Positions 17,237 through 26,638 are shown, counted from the stretch's first letter. The stretch: 64,000 bases of DNA from CBDCPI01 sp965220245 (GCA_965220245.1 CBDCPI010000008.1:62001-126000), one strand, 5' to 3'. A program made the numbers and translations. Notes: generated by a model from the sequence alone, not told the origin.

Positions 17237-18366
17237 AATGAACTCCATCTGCTCGAACGAGCCGTTCACTATGGGCTTGGCATCCAGGCCCATCCACTTC
17301 TCCAAGAGGGTGGAGTAGAGGCCACGGAAGTCGTTGTTGAAGTGCAGGTCCCCCTCCAGCAGCTTTTCCGGCTCCAGCGAGGGATATTCACCGTAGAGGC
17401 CGCCTTTGACTGACTCGCCCACCACGAAGGCCACGCCGCCCGACCCGTGGTCAGTGCCGGAGCCGTTGTCGTGGACCCGGCGTCCGAACTCGGTGAAGAC
17501 CAACAACACCACGTTGTCTCCAGCGTCGTGCTCCTTCAGGTCCTCGTAGAAGTCGGCGACGGCGTTGGATGTCTCGGTCCATAGCCTGGTGTGGTTCGCC
17601 AGTTCGCCGGCATGGTGTCGAAGCTGTTATAGGGCGCGGTGGTATAAAGCACCCTGGTGCCCAACCCCGCCAGATGCACTTGGACGATGTTGCGCATGTA
17701 TTGAGCAACGGTGTCGCCGCCGTATTCCACGGTCGAGGAATACATGCCGGGGGCGGTGCTGAGAATGTCAGCGCCTTCCAGGGCATCCAAACCCGTCTGG
17801 GCGAAGTAGTCCAGCACGGGACCCTGCCCAAGCATGGGCGAGTAGACCCTGGAAAACACATCGAGGGCCTTGGTCCGCTGCTCTTCGATCTCGATCCCGG
17901 TAAGCACGCCGTAGGTCTCCAGGTTGCCCACCGAAGCCACCGGCACACCGGGGGCCACCAGGGACCTTGGGAGACCCCGGCCAAAGTTGACGCCGGTCAG
18001 TACGTTTTCCTTTCCCGGGTCCAGGTCGCGCACGGTCCGGCCCAGCCACCCCTCGTCGCCCACTATGTCCGGCTCACAGGTGTGCCAGATGTCCATCGAG
18101 CGGAAGTGGGAACGGCTTGGGTTAGGGTATCCCACGCCCTGGATGATGGCGACCTTGCCCTCATCGTACAGGCGCTTTATCGGCGCCATCGCCGGGTTGA
18201 AGCCGATCTGGCCGTTGATGGGAAGAACACTGTCGATCTCGATTCTCACGTTGGGCCGGTTGTCCAAGTACAGGGGGTCAGCGTAAGGAACGATGGTATT
18301 CAGACCGTCGTTGCCCCCTGACAACTGGAGGACCACCAGCACCGGGTCTTTCTTGGTGGATGTCAT
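17234..18366 (-). pseudogene. DUF1501 family gene with one-base frameshift (cluster 2)
   Basis: The N-terminal 250 residues (LQLSGGNDGLNTIVPYAD, RSHFRSMDIWHT) and the C-terminal 92 (FTEFGRRVHDNGSGTDHG) are in different frames. The break falls in SFDTHAGELANHT: the minus strand reads ACACCATGCC where ACACCCATGCC would keep the frame. One missing base near 17614-17615 restores an uninterrupted match to the intact paralogue at 3691-4818. Either the gene is recently inactivated or the base is a sequencing or assembly error. Like its paralogue, it has no twin-arginine signal. Confidence 0.85.
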
Positions 18367-18428
18367 TTCTCCCTCCTCAAGAATTCTCCCCCTCTCCCAC
18401 AGGGAGAGGGTCGGGGTGAGGGTAAAAC

Positions 18429-19835
18429 CTACGCAAACAGGTACTCGGTGGTCGCCACGATGGACTGTAGCATCTGGCCGACCCTTTGGCCGAACTCCTC
18501 GGCGTCGGTCCGCAACTCGCCTTCGCTGCGGGCCAGGGACACCAACTCGGTGTGGGTGACTTCAGCCAACTCGTAGGCTCCCAGCATTTCCAGGCAACCG
18601 TCGACTAACCGCTCCGGCGAGATGGTGGCTCCCTCAGAACTCAGGCGGTTGATGATGGCCTGGACTCCGGGTTGGGCAGTGTTGCCCACGGCGTCGGCGG
18701 TGAAGTTGATGCGCTCGACCAAGGTGCCGCTGTCGATCCACTCCCTGCCGGTATGCCAGCCCTCTACCGTCGGAGGGTTCAACAGGTCCTGACCCATGTA
18801 ACGGATGGTCAGGGTCATGGCGTTCAGACCGGGTTTGGGCATGTCGAAGTCGCCGACCAAGCGCATGGTCCCTACCACGGTCTCGGTGGGACTCTTCACT
18901 TTGGTGAAGCGGGCGTCCTTGAAGAAGTCGGCGTTGAACAGCACCCGCAGCATCGAGCGGATGTCGTAGTTGGAGCGGAAGTACTCGTCCTCCAGCATCT
19001 TGACGGCCTCGGGGTCCCGGGGAGGCGTGTTCTGCCATGCCGGGACCTGGGGCTCGTCGGCGACGAAGAAATTGTACAGGTGCCTGGCGATGAACCTGGC
19101 CGCGCCGGGTTGCTTGGCGACAATCCTGACAATGTCCTCACCGTTCCAGTTGCCGGTCTCGCCCAAGAAAGTCTTCTCGCCATAGTCGTGGTCTGACGGG
19201 TCGTAGATGAAGGCGGCCTCGTACTTGCCATAGGGGTACCTGGGCACCGAGTTGGTCACCGTCCAGCCGGTAAAGGCGCGGGCGCACTCTTTGACGTCAT
19301 CCTCGGAATAGTTAGCCTGCCCGTCCATTCCGACACCCATTGAGAAGAGCTCCAGCAGCTCGCGGCCCCAGTTCTCATTGATGGCGTCCTTGTGGCTCAT
19401 GCAGTTGTCCAAGTAGAACACCATCGCGGGGTCGGTGGCCAGACCCATAAGCAAGTCGGCGAAGTTGCCCATCCCCTGGGTGCGGAACATGTCGAACTCA
19501 ATCTGCTGCTGCCTCGGGTACTCACACTTAGCGTGGCCGGTGCAGAAGATCTGGTGCCAGAAGAGGGCGATCTTCTCTTCCAACGGACGTTTGGTATTGA
19601 TCATCCGGAAGGTCCATTCTTCTTGCTGGCCCTCCAGTCCCGCCTGGGACACCCACTGTGGCTGATAGCGCATCAACACGTCACGCTCGATCGCGGGCTG
19701 CGTGTCCGGATGCAGCAACTCCTCCACAGTGGCCTCATAGCCCCTGGCGGCGCGGGCCTCTAACTCTTCATACGTCGCTCCAAAACCGGCGCGGCGCATC
19801 AAGTGGGCCATTAAAGCAATATCCTTGTCTGCCAT
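18429..19835 (-). CDS. DUF1800 family protein (cluster 2)
   Basis: A 468-residue paralogue of the protein at 4853-6262, with the same hallmarks (MAHLMRRAGFGATYEEL, NENWGRELLELFSMGVG, ECARAFTGWTV). The start at 19835 follows AGGAGGACAAAG; a longer frame to 19856 is less likely. It is the first gene of the second cluster, with 62 bp to the DUF1501 start. That gap contains a partial CCCCTCTCCC/GGGAGAGG repeat at 18386-18425. The function is unknown. Confidence 0.9.
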   Translation of the reverse strand: MADKDIALMAHLMRRAGFGATYEELEARAARGYEATVEELLHPDTQPAIERDVLMRYQPQWVSQAGLEGQQEEWTFRMINTKRPLEEKIALFWHQIFCTGHAKCEYPRQQQIEFDMFRTQGMGNFADLLMGLATDPAMVFYLDNCMSHKDAINENWGRELLELFSMGVGMDGQANYSEDDVKECARAFTGWTVTNSVPRYPYGKYEAAFIYDPSDHDYGEKTFLGETGNWNGEDIVRIVAKQPGAARFIARHLYNFFVADEPQVPAWQNTPPRDPEAVKMLEDEYFRSNYDIRSMLRVLFNADFFKDARFTKVKSPTETVVGTMRLVGDFDMPKPGLNAMTLTIRYMGQDLLNPPTVEGWHTGREWIDSGTLVERINFTADAVGNTAQPGVQAIINRLSSEGATISPERLVDGCLEMLGAYELAEVTHTELVSLARSEGELRTDAEEFGQRVGQMLQSIVATTEYLFA

Positions 19836-19986
19836 TCTTTGTCCTCCTGAATACATATCCTCGGTCGCTTACCGGCAACATCTTGGCGATTTCAGTTTCC
19901 TATCGCACCTCCTTCACACTGAGGTGGTATGCGCCAATGCTTCCTCGGTTTGCGCCCTAATATAATAGATGAGCTATCGCCTGAAC

Positions 19987-20034
19987 GTTCACTACCGTAT
20001 TCTTATTCTTGTTCACTACCGTATTCTTATTCTT
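19987..20034. repeat. Two tandem copies of a 24-bp unit
   Basis: GTTCACTACCGTATTCTTAT begins each unit, and the two 24-bp copies are identical. It lies in the 533-bp gap 19836-20368, which holds no gene, only this repeat, a miniature element and the infC promoter. Confidence 0.7.
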
Positions 20035-20110
20035 AACGTTGATGTTCGTCAACATTGTACATCATGTCACAATCATTATTCCGTCGAACCCCCCGATGAT
20101 CATAGAATCA

Positions 20111-20271
20111 GAGAAAATTGCGAAACTCCCCGGCTGGCTTGCTACTGCTGATTGGAGACGAATACCATCAAAGTACGGGACGAATTCCATTCACCATGAT
20201 TGTTCGCCTAATCCTATTCACGCTGTTATTATTCTTGCCCCTCGGCAACTAAAGAGTTTCGCAATTTTCTC
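20111..20271. mobile_element. 161-bp miniature element with 18-bp perfect ends
   Basis: The terminal repeats GAGAAAATTGCGAAACTC (20111-20128) and their exact complement (20254-20271) are flanked by a 7-bp direct repeat AGAATCA (20104-20110 and 20272-20278). Noncoding. A diverged left half of the same element is at 32929-33000. It ends only 16 bp before the infC -35 box. Confidence 0.8.
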
Positions 20272-20286
20272 AGAATCAATAGCAGA

Positions 20287-20315
20287 TTGACTGGCTCTTG
20301 GCCTTATGGTAGAGT
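20287..20315 (+). promoter_or_regulatory. Probable sigma-70 promoter of infC-rpmI-rplT
   Basis: TTGACT (20287-20292), a 17-bp spacer and TAGAGT (20310-20315) lie about 54 bp upstream of the infC start. Confidence 0.6.
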
Positions 20316-20368
20316 GAACCACCGTTTCAGCACTAGATTCATGAAGTAATTAACGGAGGTAAGAGAGA

Positions 20369-20953
20369 ATAGCTAGGCAATATCGGGTCAACGAGCGGAT
20401 TACAACCCCGCAGGTAAGGGTAATAGGCGAAAACGGGGACCAGCTCGGTGTGATGGACGCCAGAAAGGCTCTCCAACTGGCGCGGGAGTCTGACCTTGAC
20501 CTAGTGGAGGTCGCGCCAAACTCTGACCCCCCGGTGTGCCGCGTACTCGATTACGGCAAACTGCGCTACCTTACCTCCAAGAAAGAACGAGAGTCTCGGA
20601 AGGGTCAGAAAAGCACCGACCTGCGGGAGGTGCGGTTCCGGCCCAACATCGGGTCCCATGACCTAGAGTCAAAGACGCGCAAAGTCAAAGAGCTGATCAA
20701 CGACGGCGCTAAAGTCAAACTTACCGTAAGGTTCCGCGGCCGGGAGGCCGCCCATCAGCAACTGGGCTTGTCGGTGCTCAAGCGGGTGGCCGACGAACTA
20801 CGGGACGAGGTGCGTTTGGAAAAGGCCCCGTCGATGGAAGGGCGGGCGCTGTCCATGATTCTGATCCCTGCCGCACAACGGGGGGACCGGCCGGAAAGGA
20901 CCGACCAGAAATCCGGGGAGATGGTTGAAGACCTAGCCAATGCCAAAACTTAA
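20369..20953 (+). CDS. infC: Translation initiation factor IF-3, AUA start
   Basis: IF-3 binds the 30S subunit and checks initiator tRNA pairing. From the ATA at 20369 the protein reads IARQYRVNERITTPQVRVIG, matching the usual IF-3 N-terminus, and runs 194 residues. GGAGG at 20355-20359 gives 9-base spacing to this ATA; the first ATG/GTG, at 20450, would remove the conserved N-domain. Rare start codons are a known autoregulatory device for infC (AUU in E. coli), because IF-3 discriminates against them. The C-domain is intact (LRYLTSKKERESRKGQK, KVKLTVRFRGREAAH). The stop overlaps rpmI by 14 bp. Confidence 0.93.
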   Translation: MARQYRVNERITTPQVRVIGENGDQLGVMDARKALQLARESDLDLVEVAPNSDPPVCRVLDYGKLRYLTSKKERESRKGQKSTDLREVRFRPNIGSHDLESKTRKVKELINDGAKVKLTVRFRGREAAHQQLGLSVLKRVADELRDEVRLEKAPSMEGRALSMILIPAAQRGDRPERTDQKSGEMVEDLANAKT

Positions 20954-21137
20954 GACTCACAAAGGCGCCAAGGCTCGAATCCACATTACCGGCTCGGGAA
21001 AGTTGATGCGCCGCAAGCGGATGAGCAGCCACCTAAGGCGCAAGAAACCCAACAAAGTCACTCGCAAGTACGCTCAGAAACTATCGGTAGACCGCAGCGA
21101 CAGCACCCGACTTAACAAGCTGCTCCCCTACGGGTGA
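20940..21137 (+). CDS. rpmI: Large ribosomal subunit protein bL35
   Basis: A 65-residue basic protein beginning MPKLKTHKGAKARIHITGSG, the standard bL35 start, with RRKRMSSHLRRKK in the middle. It overlaps the end of infC by 14 bp, so it is probably translationally coupled. The gene order infC-rpmI-rplT is conserved across bacteria. Confidence 0.97.
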   Translation: MPKLKTHKGAKARIHITGSGKLMRRKRMSSHLRRKKPNKVTRKYAQKLSVDRSDSTRLNKLLPYG

Positions 21138-21167
21138 GCCCGGTCTATCAACCCATGGAGACCTGCT

Positions 21168-21551
21168 TTGCCTCGAGTTAAACGCGGCGTCACCAAACAT
21201 CGCCGCCACAAGAAAGTGCTGCTGGCCGCCCGTGGATTCCACGGGTCGTCGCATCGCAACTACAAGTGGGCCAAAGAAGCCCTGATGCACGCTTGGGACC
21301 ACGCCTACCGCAACCGGAGGGAACGCAAGGGAGACTTCCGGCGCTTGTGGATCGTGCGGATCGGCGCAGCCTGCCGCCAGTCGGGTCTCACCTACAGCCG
21401 GTTCATCTGCGGATTGAAAAAAGCCGGGATAGAGCTAGACCGGAAAATCCTGGCCGACATGGCGGTGCAAGACGAAGCGGCTTTCCAAAAGCTGGTGGGA
21501 ATCGCTTCAGAGCAACTCGAAGGGGCGGCGGCTACACCCGTCGAAGTTTAA
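21168..21551 (+). CDS. rplT: Large ribosomal subunit protein bL20
   Basis: A 127-residue bL20, which binds 23S rRNA early in 50S assembly and in many bacteria represses this operon. PRVKRGVTKHRRHKKVL and GFHGSSHRNYKWAKEAL are typical. The start is TTG at 21168 with GGAG upstream. No separate autoregulatory leader could be identified by eye. The last ten residues (GAAATPVEV) exceed the usual end, probably because an inverted-repeat element abuts the stop. Confidence 0.95.
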   Translation: MPRVKRGVTKHRRHKKVLLAARGFHGSSHRNYKWAKEALMHAWDHAYRNRRERKGDFRRLWIVRIGAACRQSGLTYSRFICGLKKAGIELDRKILADMAVQDEAAFQKLVGIASEQLEGAAATPVEV

Positions 21552-21589
21552 ACCTAACCGTCCCCTCCCCTGTCATTGTTATGAAAATA

Positions 21590-21696
21590 CCCAACCGTCA
21601 TTCCCGCGCAGGCGGGAATCCATAAATTCCATGAACAAGGACCCCACTGGCTTGTAACATCTCTGGACTCCCGCTTTCGCGGGAGTGACGGTTGGG
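21590..21696. repeat. 107-bp inverted-repeat element, CCCAACCGTCATTCCCGC ends
   Basis: The 18-bp terminal repeats differ at one position. The same left terminus recurs at 32771. With the next repeat this fills the 397-bp gap 21552-21948, which has no gene. Confidence 0.6.
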
Positions 21697-21740
21697 AACT
21701 GGCTGCCATTTTCATCCGCATACGTGGCTTTCACAAAGCC

Positions 21741-21925
21741 ATCTGCAATTCCGGCGCAGGCCGGAATCCAAGACCATTCTCCACTAGCTACGCCTGTCCT
21801 GAGCTTGTCGAAGGGTCCTTTGTCCTCAGAATTTCCGGATTCCGGCTCAAAGCCTGCCCCGTACCGGATACGGGGGCCGGAAAGATGAGGACTGTTTTAG
21901 GTAATCGTTAACGCATCAGTAAGTT
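21741..21925. repeat. Composite inverted-repeat region ending in the TTACTGATGCGT terminus
   Basis: It contains AATTCCGGC..GCCGGAATCC, CCTGTCCTGAGCTTGTCGAAGG and GGATTCCGGCTCAAAGCC modules. It ends in TTTTAGGTAATCGTTAACGC then ATCAGTAA, the complement of the left end of the 15051 element. Confidence 0.5.
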
Positions 21926-21948
21926 GACGCAACACTACCAGGCCGGGG

Positions 21949-23133
21949 TCAATAGGCCGCCCACAGGACCTCCATGATTGGCCCCGCGTCGGTGACCGGC
22001 TTGGGGTTGGTGCTCAGGCTACGGTCATGGAGAGTTGCGGTGGCGATGTACTCCAAGCCATCCTCGGGGACGTCGACCTCGCGCAACGTCCGGGGCAGTC
22101 TCAGCTCGCGGCAAAGGCCATCCACGGCGTCAGCCGCCGCCAACCCGGCTTCCTCATCAGTCATGCCGGTATTGGCCACCCCGATAGCCTCGGCGATCAG
22201 GCGCTGGCGGCTGGCAGAGGCGTCGAGGTTGTAGCGCATGGTGTGGGGCAGCAGGATGCCGTTGGCCTCGCCGTGGGGAACGCCGTACAATCCCCCCACA
22301 TGGTGGCAGGTCGCCGTATTCAGCCCCAGGCCGCCAAACGACGCTAAAGATGCCATGGCGCAGGCCGTCTTGGTGTTTAGCAGAGTGTCGATGTCTCCAT
22401 CCTGGCAGCGAGGCAGGTTGTCGAACAGCAGGCGGATGGCGTGCAATGCCATCCCGTCGCCTAGGGGATTGTGACCGGTGGAGTAGACGGTCTCGACGGC
22501 GATCCGCAACTGGCCGATGGCCGTGGATACCAGAATCCGCAGCGGCGTGGTCGCCAGAGCTTGGCCGTCTATTACCACGGTCCGGTGGGTTACCCCCTCG
22601 CCGGCCATTATCAGCTTGCGTCCTAGCTGATGGTCGGTAATCCCGCCCCCACCCCGGCTGAACTCGGCGCAGCCCATCGTTGTCGGCACGCTGATGATGG
22701 GCACCTTGGGCGATGGCGTGGGCGGTACGGTAATCCGGTCGGGCGGCTCGAAAATGATCTCGTAGTCGTGAATGTCGCCGCCCTCGGCCAAAAGCGTGGC
22801 AATGGCCTTGGTGGTGTCGTGGGTGCTGCCGCCGCCGACGCTGATGAAGACGTCGGGCTGCATCTCCTTGGCCATCTCCACACCCTCCTCTACCGAGTCT
22901 ACCGGCGAGTGGGGCGCCACCCCCGAGTACGTGCCCACATAGCGGGCGCCCAGCGCCTCCTGCACCCTGGGCACCACGTTGCACGCTTGCAGAATCGTGG
23001 GGCCGCAGGTAATCATCGCCCTCCCGGCGCCCAACCCGTCCACCGTAGCGGGCAACTCATTGATGGCAGTCTCGGAGCAAATGATGTCCTGATGCAAAGG
23101 GTTGTAACGGTAGCTCAGCGCGTTTCCGGTCAT
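21949..23133 (-). CDS. Iron-containing alcohol dehydrogenase superfamily protein, maleylacetate reductase-like
   Basis: A 394-residue group III dehydrogenase fold. The nucleotide-binding ISVGGGSTHDTTKAIA and PTTMGCAEFS segments are clear. Of the usual four metal ligands, two His positions appear present (CHHVGGLYGVPHGEANG). The region normally reading DxxxHxxE reads STAIGQLRIAVE, so the first Asp and His seem replaced. Loss of metal ligands is a feature of maleylacetate reductases, which act in aromatic breakdown; that function is inferred. The ATG at 23133 follows GGAAGGAGG. It is a single gene with its own leader. Confidence 0.8.
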   Translation of the reverse strand: MTGNALSYRYNPLHQDIICSETAINELPATVDGLGAGRAMITCGPTILQACNVVPRVQEALGARYVGTYSGVAPHSPVDSVEEGVEMAKEMQPDVFISVGGGSTHDTTKAIATLLAEGGDIHDYEIIFEPPDRITVPPTPSPKVPIISVPTTMGCAEFSRGGGGITDHQLGRKLIMAGEGVTHRTVVIDGQALATTPLRILVSTAIGQLRIAVETVYSTGHNPLGDGMALHAIRLLFDNLPRCQDGDIDTLLNTKTACAMASLASFGGLGLNTATCHHVGGLYGVPHGEANGILLPHTMRYNLDASASRQRLIAEAIGVANTGMTDEEAGLAAADAVDGLCRELRLPRTLREVDVPEDGLEYIATATLHDRSLSTNPKPVTDAGPIMEVLWAAY

Positions 23134-23245
23134 AGTCCTAACCTCCTTCCTAAGATCGACCAGCCTGGGATTGACCGCTAAAGTGGGAACCATCCGCCTC
23201 TGGCGGGAAAGACTCTCTACTAAACCTCCGAACCCTTCGGCAAGC

Positions 23246-26200
23246 TCAGGACAGGGTTCCCGGTAAGGTCCGCCTCATGGCGTACCCGATTGACTGGAAC
23301 AGCCGGGGAATGTTGACGTGAACCAGCGTGTAAACCACGGGCACTACAACCAGAGTAAGAAATGTGGAAGTGACCAGTCCACCGATCACTACCGTTGCCA
23401 GTTCCGCTCCGATGATCCCGCCCTCTCCCCCGCCAAAAATCGCCAGGGGCAGCAAAGCGAAGGTTGTGGTAAAAGCGGTCATCAGGATGGGGCGCATTCG
23501 GACCCGGCTGCCTTCAACCAGGGCGTCGTAGACCGACAATCCCCGCTCGCGCAGTTGCTCTACGAACACGATCAACACTATGGCGTTGGTAACCACCACG
23601 CCGATGAGCAGCAGGGCCCCCATAAGCGCCGATAGGCTCAAAGTGCGCCCGGTGAGGGCCAGCGCCACCAGCGCCCCCACTATCGCCAGAGGCAAGCTCA
23701 GCACCACAACCAGGGGGTTCCGCAGAGAACCCAGTGTGGCCACCATCACCAGATAGACCAAGACTATCCCTACCGCCATGGCGGTAAACACGTCTTGGAA
23801 CCCCTCGGCTATTTGCTGGAAGATACCCCCGGTCTTGACGTTGACCGCGGGCGGAATATCCAGGGCGCCGATCTTGGCCTGTAGCGCCCTTCCGACGGCC
23901 TGAGTGTCCCTGGCAACGATACCCGCGGAGATGCTGGCAGACCGTTCTCCGTCGAACCGGCTGATGGAAATGGGGCCCTTCTCCAAGGCAATTTGGCTGA
24001 TGGCGCCCAGCTTCACGGGTCCAAAGGGCCCTTCGATGTCCAGGGACTTTAAGTTGTTGATGTCGTCAACATCGTCGGGATGGCCCCGGACCACCACGTC
24101 CATAGTGACGTCGTCAAAGGTCACTTCCGAGACGGTCTGGCCGTTGACAAACCGGGCCACCTGCCGGGCCACGAGGGTTGCGGTTAACCCGGACTCAGTG
24201 GCCGCTTCGGTGTCGATGTCAATGACCACCTCATCTCGCGCCTCGCTCACGTCGCTGGTCAGGTTGATGATACCGTCCAGGTTGCGGAGGCCGGTCTCCA
24301 GTTGTTTGGCCACCGCTACAATATCGCTGAAGTTGGCGCCGGTGACGGTTACTTCCAGTGCGTCGGTAGGTGGGCCGCCCGAGATCTCCTTAACCGTGAT
24401 GGCGGTCTCGTCGTCCCCGGGCAACTGGGCGCGGATGGTATCCCCAATATCCGAGGGAACGTCGTCTTCCAAGGCAATAATAAAGGCGGCCACGTGAAAC
24501 CCGAAACCGGCGAATCCGGGGCCGAATTCGTCGGACACCGATCCCAGAGTAACTTGATACGCTCTCACGTGGCCCTGGTCTTTCAGGGCGGCCAGCACCT
24601 TTTCTACGCGCTCCACCTCCTGGAAGGTGCGCCCCACCGATGTCCCGTTGGGCAACTCTATATCTATCGTCAGGAACTGGGGCGGTCCGGCCGGAAAGAG
24701 GGTGACGGGAATAACCAAAAGGAGGGCCAAGCTGGCGGCTACGGTAATTACTGCAATTAGTATGGTGGCAAGCTTGTGCCGCAGCGACCACAAGAGCAGG
24801 GGAAGGTACAACCGCCGCACCCAGGTATCCATGCCGCCAGGGCCCGTTGTATGGTCTTCTTCCTCCGCCGGACCGCCCCGGCGCAGGAAGATAACCCCCA
24901 AGACCGGGACCGCGGTCAACGCCACCAAGGTGGATGCGATCAACGCGAAGCTGACGGCCATGGCGAAAGGGGTAAAGAACGAGCCTACCAAGCCCTGAAT
25001 GAAGGCCAACGGGATGAACACCACGACGGTGGTCAAGGTGGAGGCAACAATGGCCGCGCCGACCTCTCTAGTCCCGTCAATAGCGGCTTGCAGGCGGTCC
25101 TCCCCCGCCTGGATGTGGCGGTACATGTTCTCCAACACCACGATGCTGTCGTCCACGACCCTGCCAACGGCGATAGCAAGACCGGCGAGGGTCATGAAGT
25201 TAAGCGTCGCGTTAGTAAATCCCAAAAAGAGGATGCCCGTCAGGATGCTCAACGGGATGGACAAGCCGATTATCAGCGTAGGCCGCAGGGTGAGCATAAC
25301 CCCTTTCACCAACGTGGGCCGCAGATTGATGAGGAAAACGAACACCATCGCCACGGCGAAGACCAACCCCAACAAGCCCTCTTGCACCAAGGAGCTGAGC
25401 CGGGCCTGAATCTCTGGGCCGTCGTTGGTCAGGGTGATGGTCTCCACGTCGGGCGGCAGGCCTTCGATTCCCTCCAGGATTTTCAACACCTGCAGGGTAA
25501 CGTCCACGGTGTTGGCGTCGGCGTCTTTGATGATATACACCGCCAGGCTGGGCTTGCCGTTGGTGCGAGAGACCCTGGTGGCTTTCGCCGTGCCCAAGCT
25601 TACTTCGGCTACATCGGAAAGCCGAATGGGCCGTTGGCTCCCAAGCTGGGCCGCCGGGCTTTCGACCCCCACCACCAGATTTCGTATCTCTTCCAGGGAG
25701 CCGAGTTCTTGGTCGGTCCGAATGGGGATGTTCTTAATGCCGTCATCTATGCTGCCGGCGGGGGAACTCAGGTTGTTGTCCCGAATAGCGTCGGCCACTC
25801 TGGACATAGAGAGTCCCAGGTCCTCCAGCTTGCCGGTGTCTACGGTGATCAGCGCCTGCTCATCCGACCTGCCGATCACAGAGACTTCGAAGACGCCATC
25901 CACCTTCTCTATGGGAGGTACTATCCGGTCGTCTACGATGCGTTGCAGAGAGGGGATGTCCCGGTCCCCCAGAACGCTGAGCTGTAGAACGGGGAATACG
26001 TCGGCGGCGATGCGGCTGACGTTGGGCTTTTCTACCCCATCGGGGAAACGCAAGGCGCTGACGTTAGCGATAATAGCGCGCTCTATCTCGACCATGTCTT
26101 CGCCGAACTCGAAGGTGGCGAGAACCATCGAGGTATTTTCTGACGATACCGACTGGACCTCTTTGAGTCCCTTCATGCCATCGATAGCGTCTTCGATGGG

Positions 26201-26398
26201 CTTGGTTATATCCCGTACCACGGCATCGGGATTGGCCGAAGGGTAGAAGGCGAAGATGGTAATGTTGGGAAACTCTATTTCGGGGAATAACTCCCTTTGC
26301 ATACGCCCATAGGTTACAACCCCGCCTACCAATATGAGCAGTATTACCATTACGGTGACCGAGCGGCGGCGAAGGGCCAGTCCGGTAAGAAAGCTCAC
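23246..26398 (-). CDS. RND superfamily efflux transporter permease
   Basis: A 1050-residue inner-membrane proton-driven exporter of the AcrB/HAE-1 type. It has TM1 at about residues 12-32 and then the periplasmic start RELFPEIEFPNITIFAFYP with a conserved SANPDAVVRDITKPIEDAI. A six-helix bundle lies around 345-550 with AVGRVVDDSIVVLENMYRHI (the NxxD-like proton relay region). A second periplasmic half contains LPNGTSVGRTFQEV, and the last helices at 870-1045 include GVVVTNAIVLIVF. No adaptor (HlyD/MFP) or outer-membrane gene is adjacent. Chloroflexota lacking an outer membrane often carry such lone RND genes. The substrate is unknown. Confidence 0.92.
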   Translation of the reverse strand: MSFLTGLALRRRSVTVMVILLILVGGVVTYGRMQRELFPEIEFPNITIFAFYPSANPDAVVRDITKPIEDAIDGMKGLKEVQSVSSENTSMVLATFEFGEDMVEIERAIIANVSALRFPDGVEKPNVSRIAADVFPVLQLSVLGDRDIPSLQRIVDDRIVPPIEKVDGVFEVSVIGRSDEQALITVDTGKLEDLGLSMSRVADAIRDNNLSSPAGSIDDGIKNIPIRTDQELGSLEEIRNLVVGVESPAAQLGSQRPIRLSDVAEVSLGTAKATRVSRTNGKPSLAVYIIKDADANTVDVTLQVLKILEGIEGLPPDVETITLTNDGPEIQARLSSLVQEGLLGLVFAVAMVFVFLINLRPTLVKGVMLTLRPTLIIGLSIPLSILTGILFLGFTNATLNFMTLAGLAIAVGRVVDDSIVVLENMYRHIQAGEDRLQAAIDGTREVGAAIVASTLTTVVVFIPLAFIQGLVGSFFTPFAMAVSFALIASTLVALTAVPVLGVIFLRRGGPAEEEDHTTGPGGMDTWVRRLYLPLLLWSLRHKLATILIAVITVAASLALLLVIPVTLFPAGPPQFLTIDIELPNGTSVGRTFQEVERVEKVLAALKDQGHVRAYQVTLGSVSDEFGPGFAGFGFHVAAFIIALEDDVPSDIGDTIRAQLPGDDETAITVKEISGGPPTDALEVTVTGANFSDIVAVAKQLETGLRNLDGIINLTSDVSEARDEVVIDIDTEAATESGLTATLVARQVARFVNGQTVSEVTFDDVTMDVVVRGHPDDVDDINNLKSLDIEGPFGPVKLGAISQIALEKGPISISRFDGERSASISAGIVARDTQAVGRALQAKIGALDIPPAVNVKTGGIFQQIAEGFQDVFTAMAVGIVLVYLVMVATLGSLRNPLVVVLSLPLAIVGALVALALTGRTLSLSALMGALLLIGVVVTNAIVLIVFVEQLRERGLSVYDALVEGSRVRMRPILMTAFTTTFALLPLAIFGGGEGGIIGAELATVVIGGLVTSTFLTLVVVPVVYTLVHVNIPRLFQSIGYAMRRTLPGTLS

Positions 26399-26517
26399 GC
26401 AGCAGCCTCGGCTACCTTACTGGAGCGCATGGGCTTCTAGCCGGATTTCAATTGGCCGCACAAGGAGAAACAGACCCTGGGAGCAGTCCTTGTAACAGGG
26501 GGGTATACCAGGCAATC

Positions 26518-26613
26518 TGTCATTCCGAGCAGCGCGAGGAATCTAAAATTCTTGCTGGGGCCAACTTCGCCTTTCCAGAGGGATTTTAGACCCCTCACTG
26601 CGTTCGGGGTGAC
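26518..26613. repeat. TGTCATTCCGAGC dispersed inverted repeat (copy A)
   Basis: TGTCATTCCGAGCAGCGCGA ... GAATCTAAAAT faces TTTTAGACCCCTCACTGCGT ... GGGGTGAC. Related copies are at 55900-56047 and 63945-64000. It lies in the 240-bp gap between the RND and cyclase genes. Confidence 0.6.
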
Positions 26614-26638
26614 CGTCCGGGGTGACCATGAAAAGACC

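Noticed and set aside
19987..20034. Possible CRISPR array
   Set aside because: Only two directly abutting 24-bp copies with no spacers; no other regularly spaced repeats or cas genes in the window.
24776..25987. 403-residue plus-strand frame opposite the RND gene
   Set aside because: It is antisense to a clear RND permease, has low-complexity Gln/His/Gly content from codon mirroring and no ribosome site.
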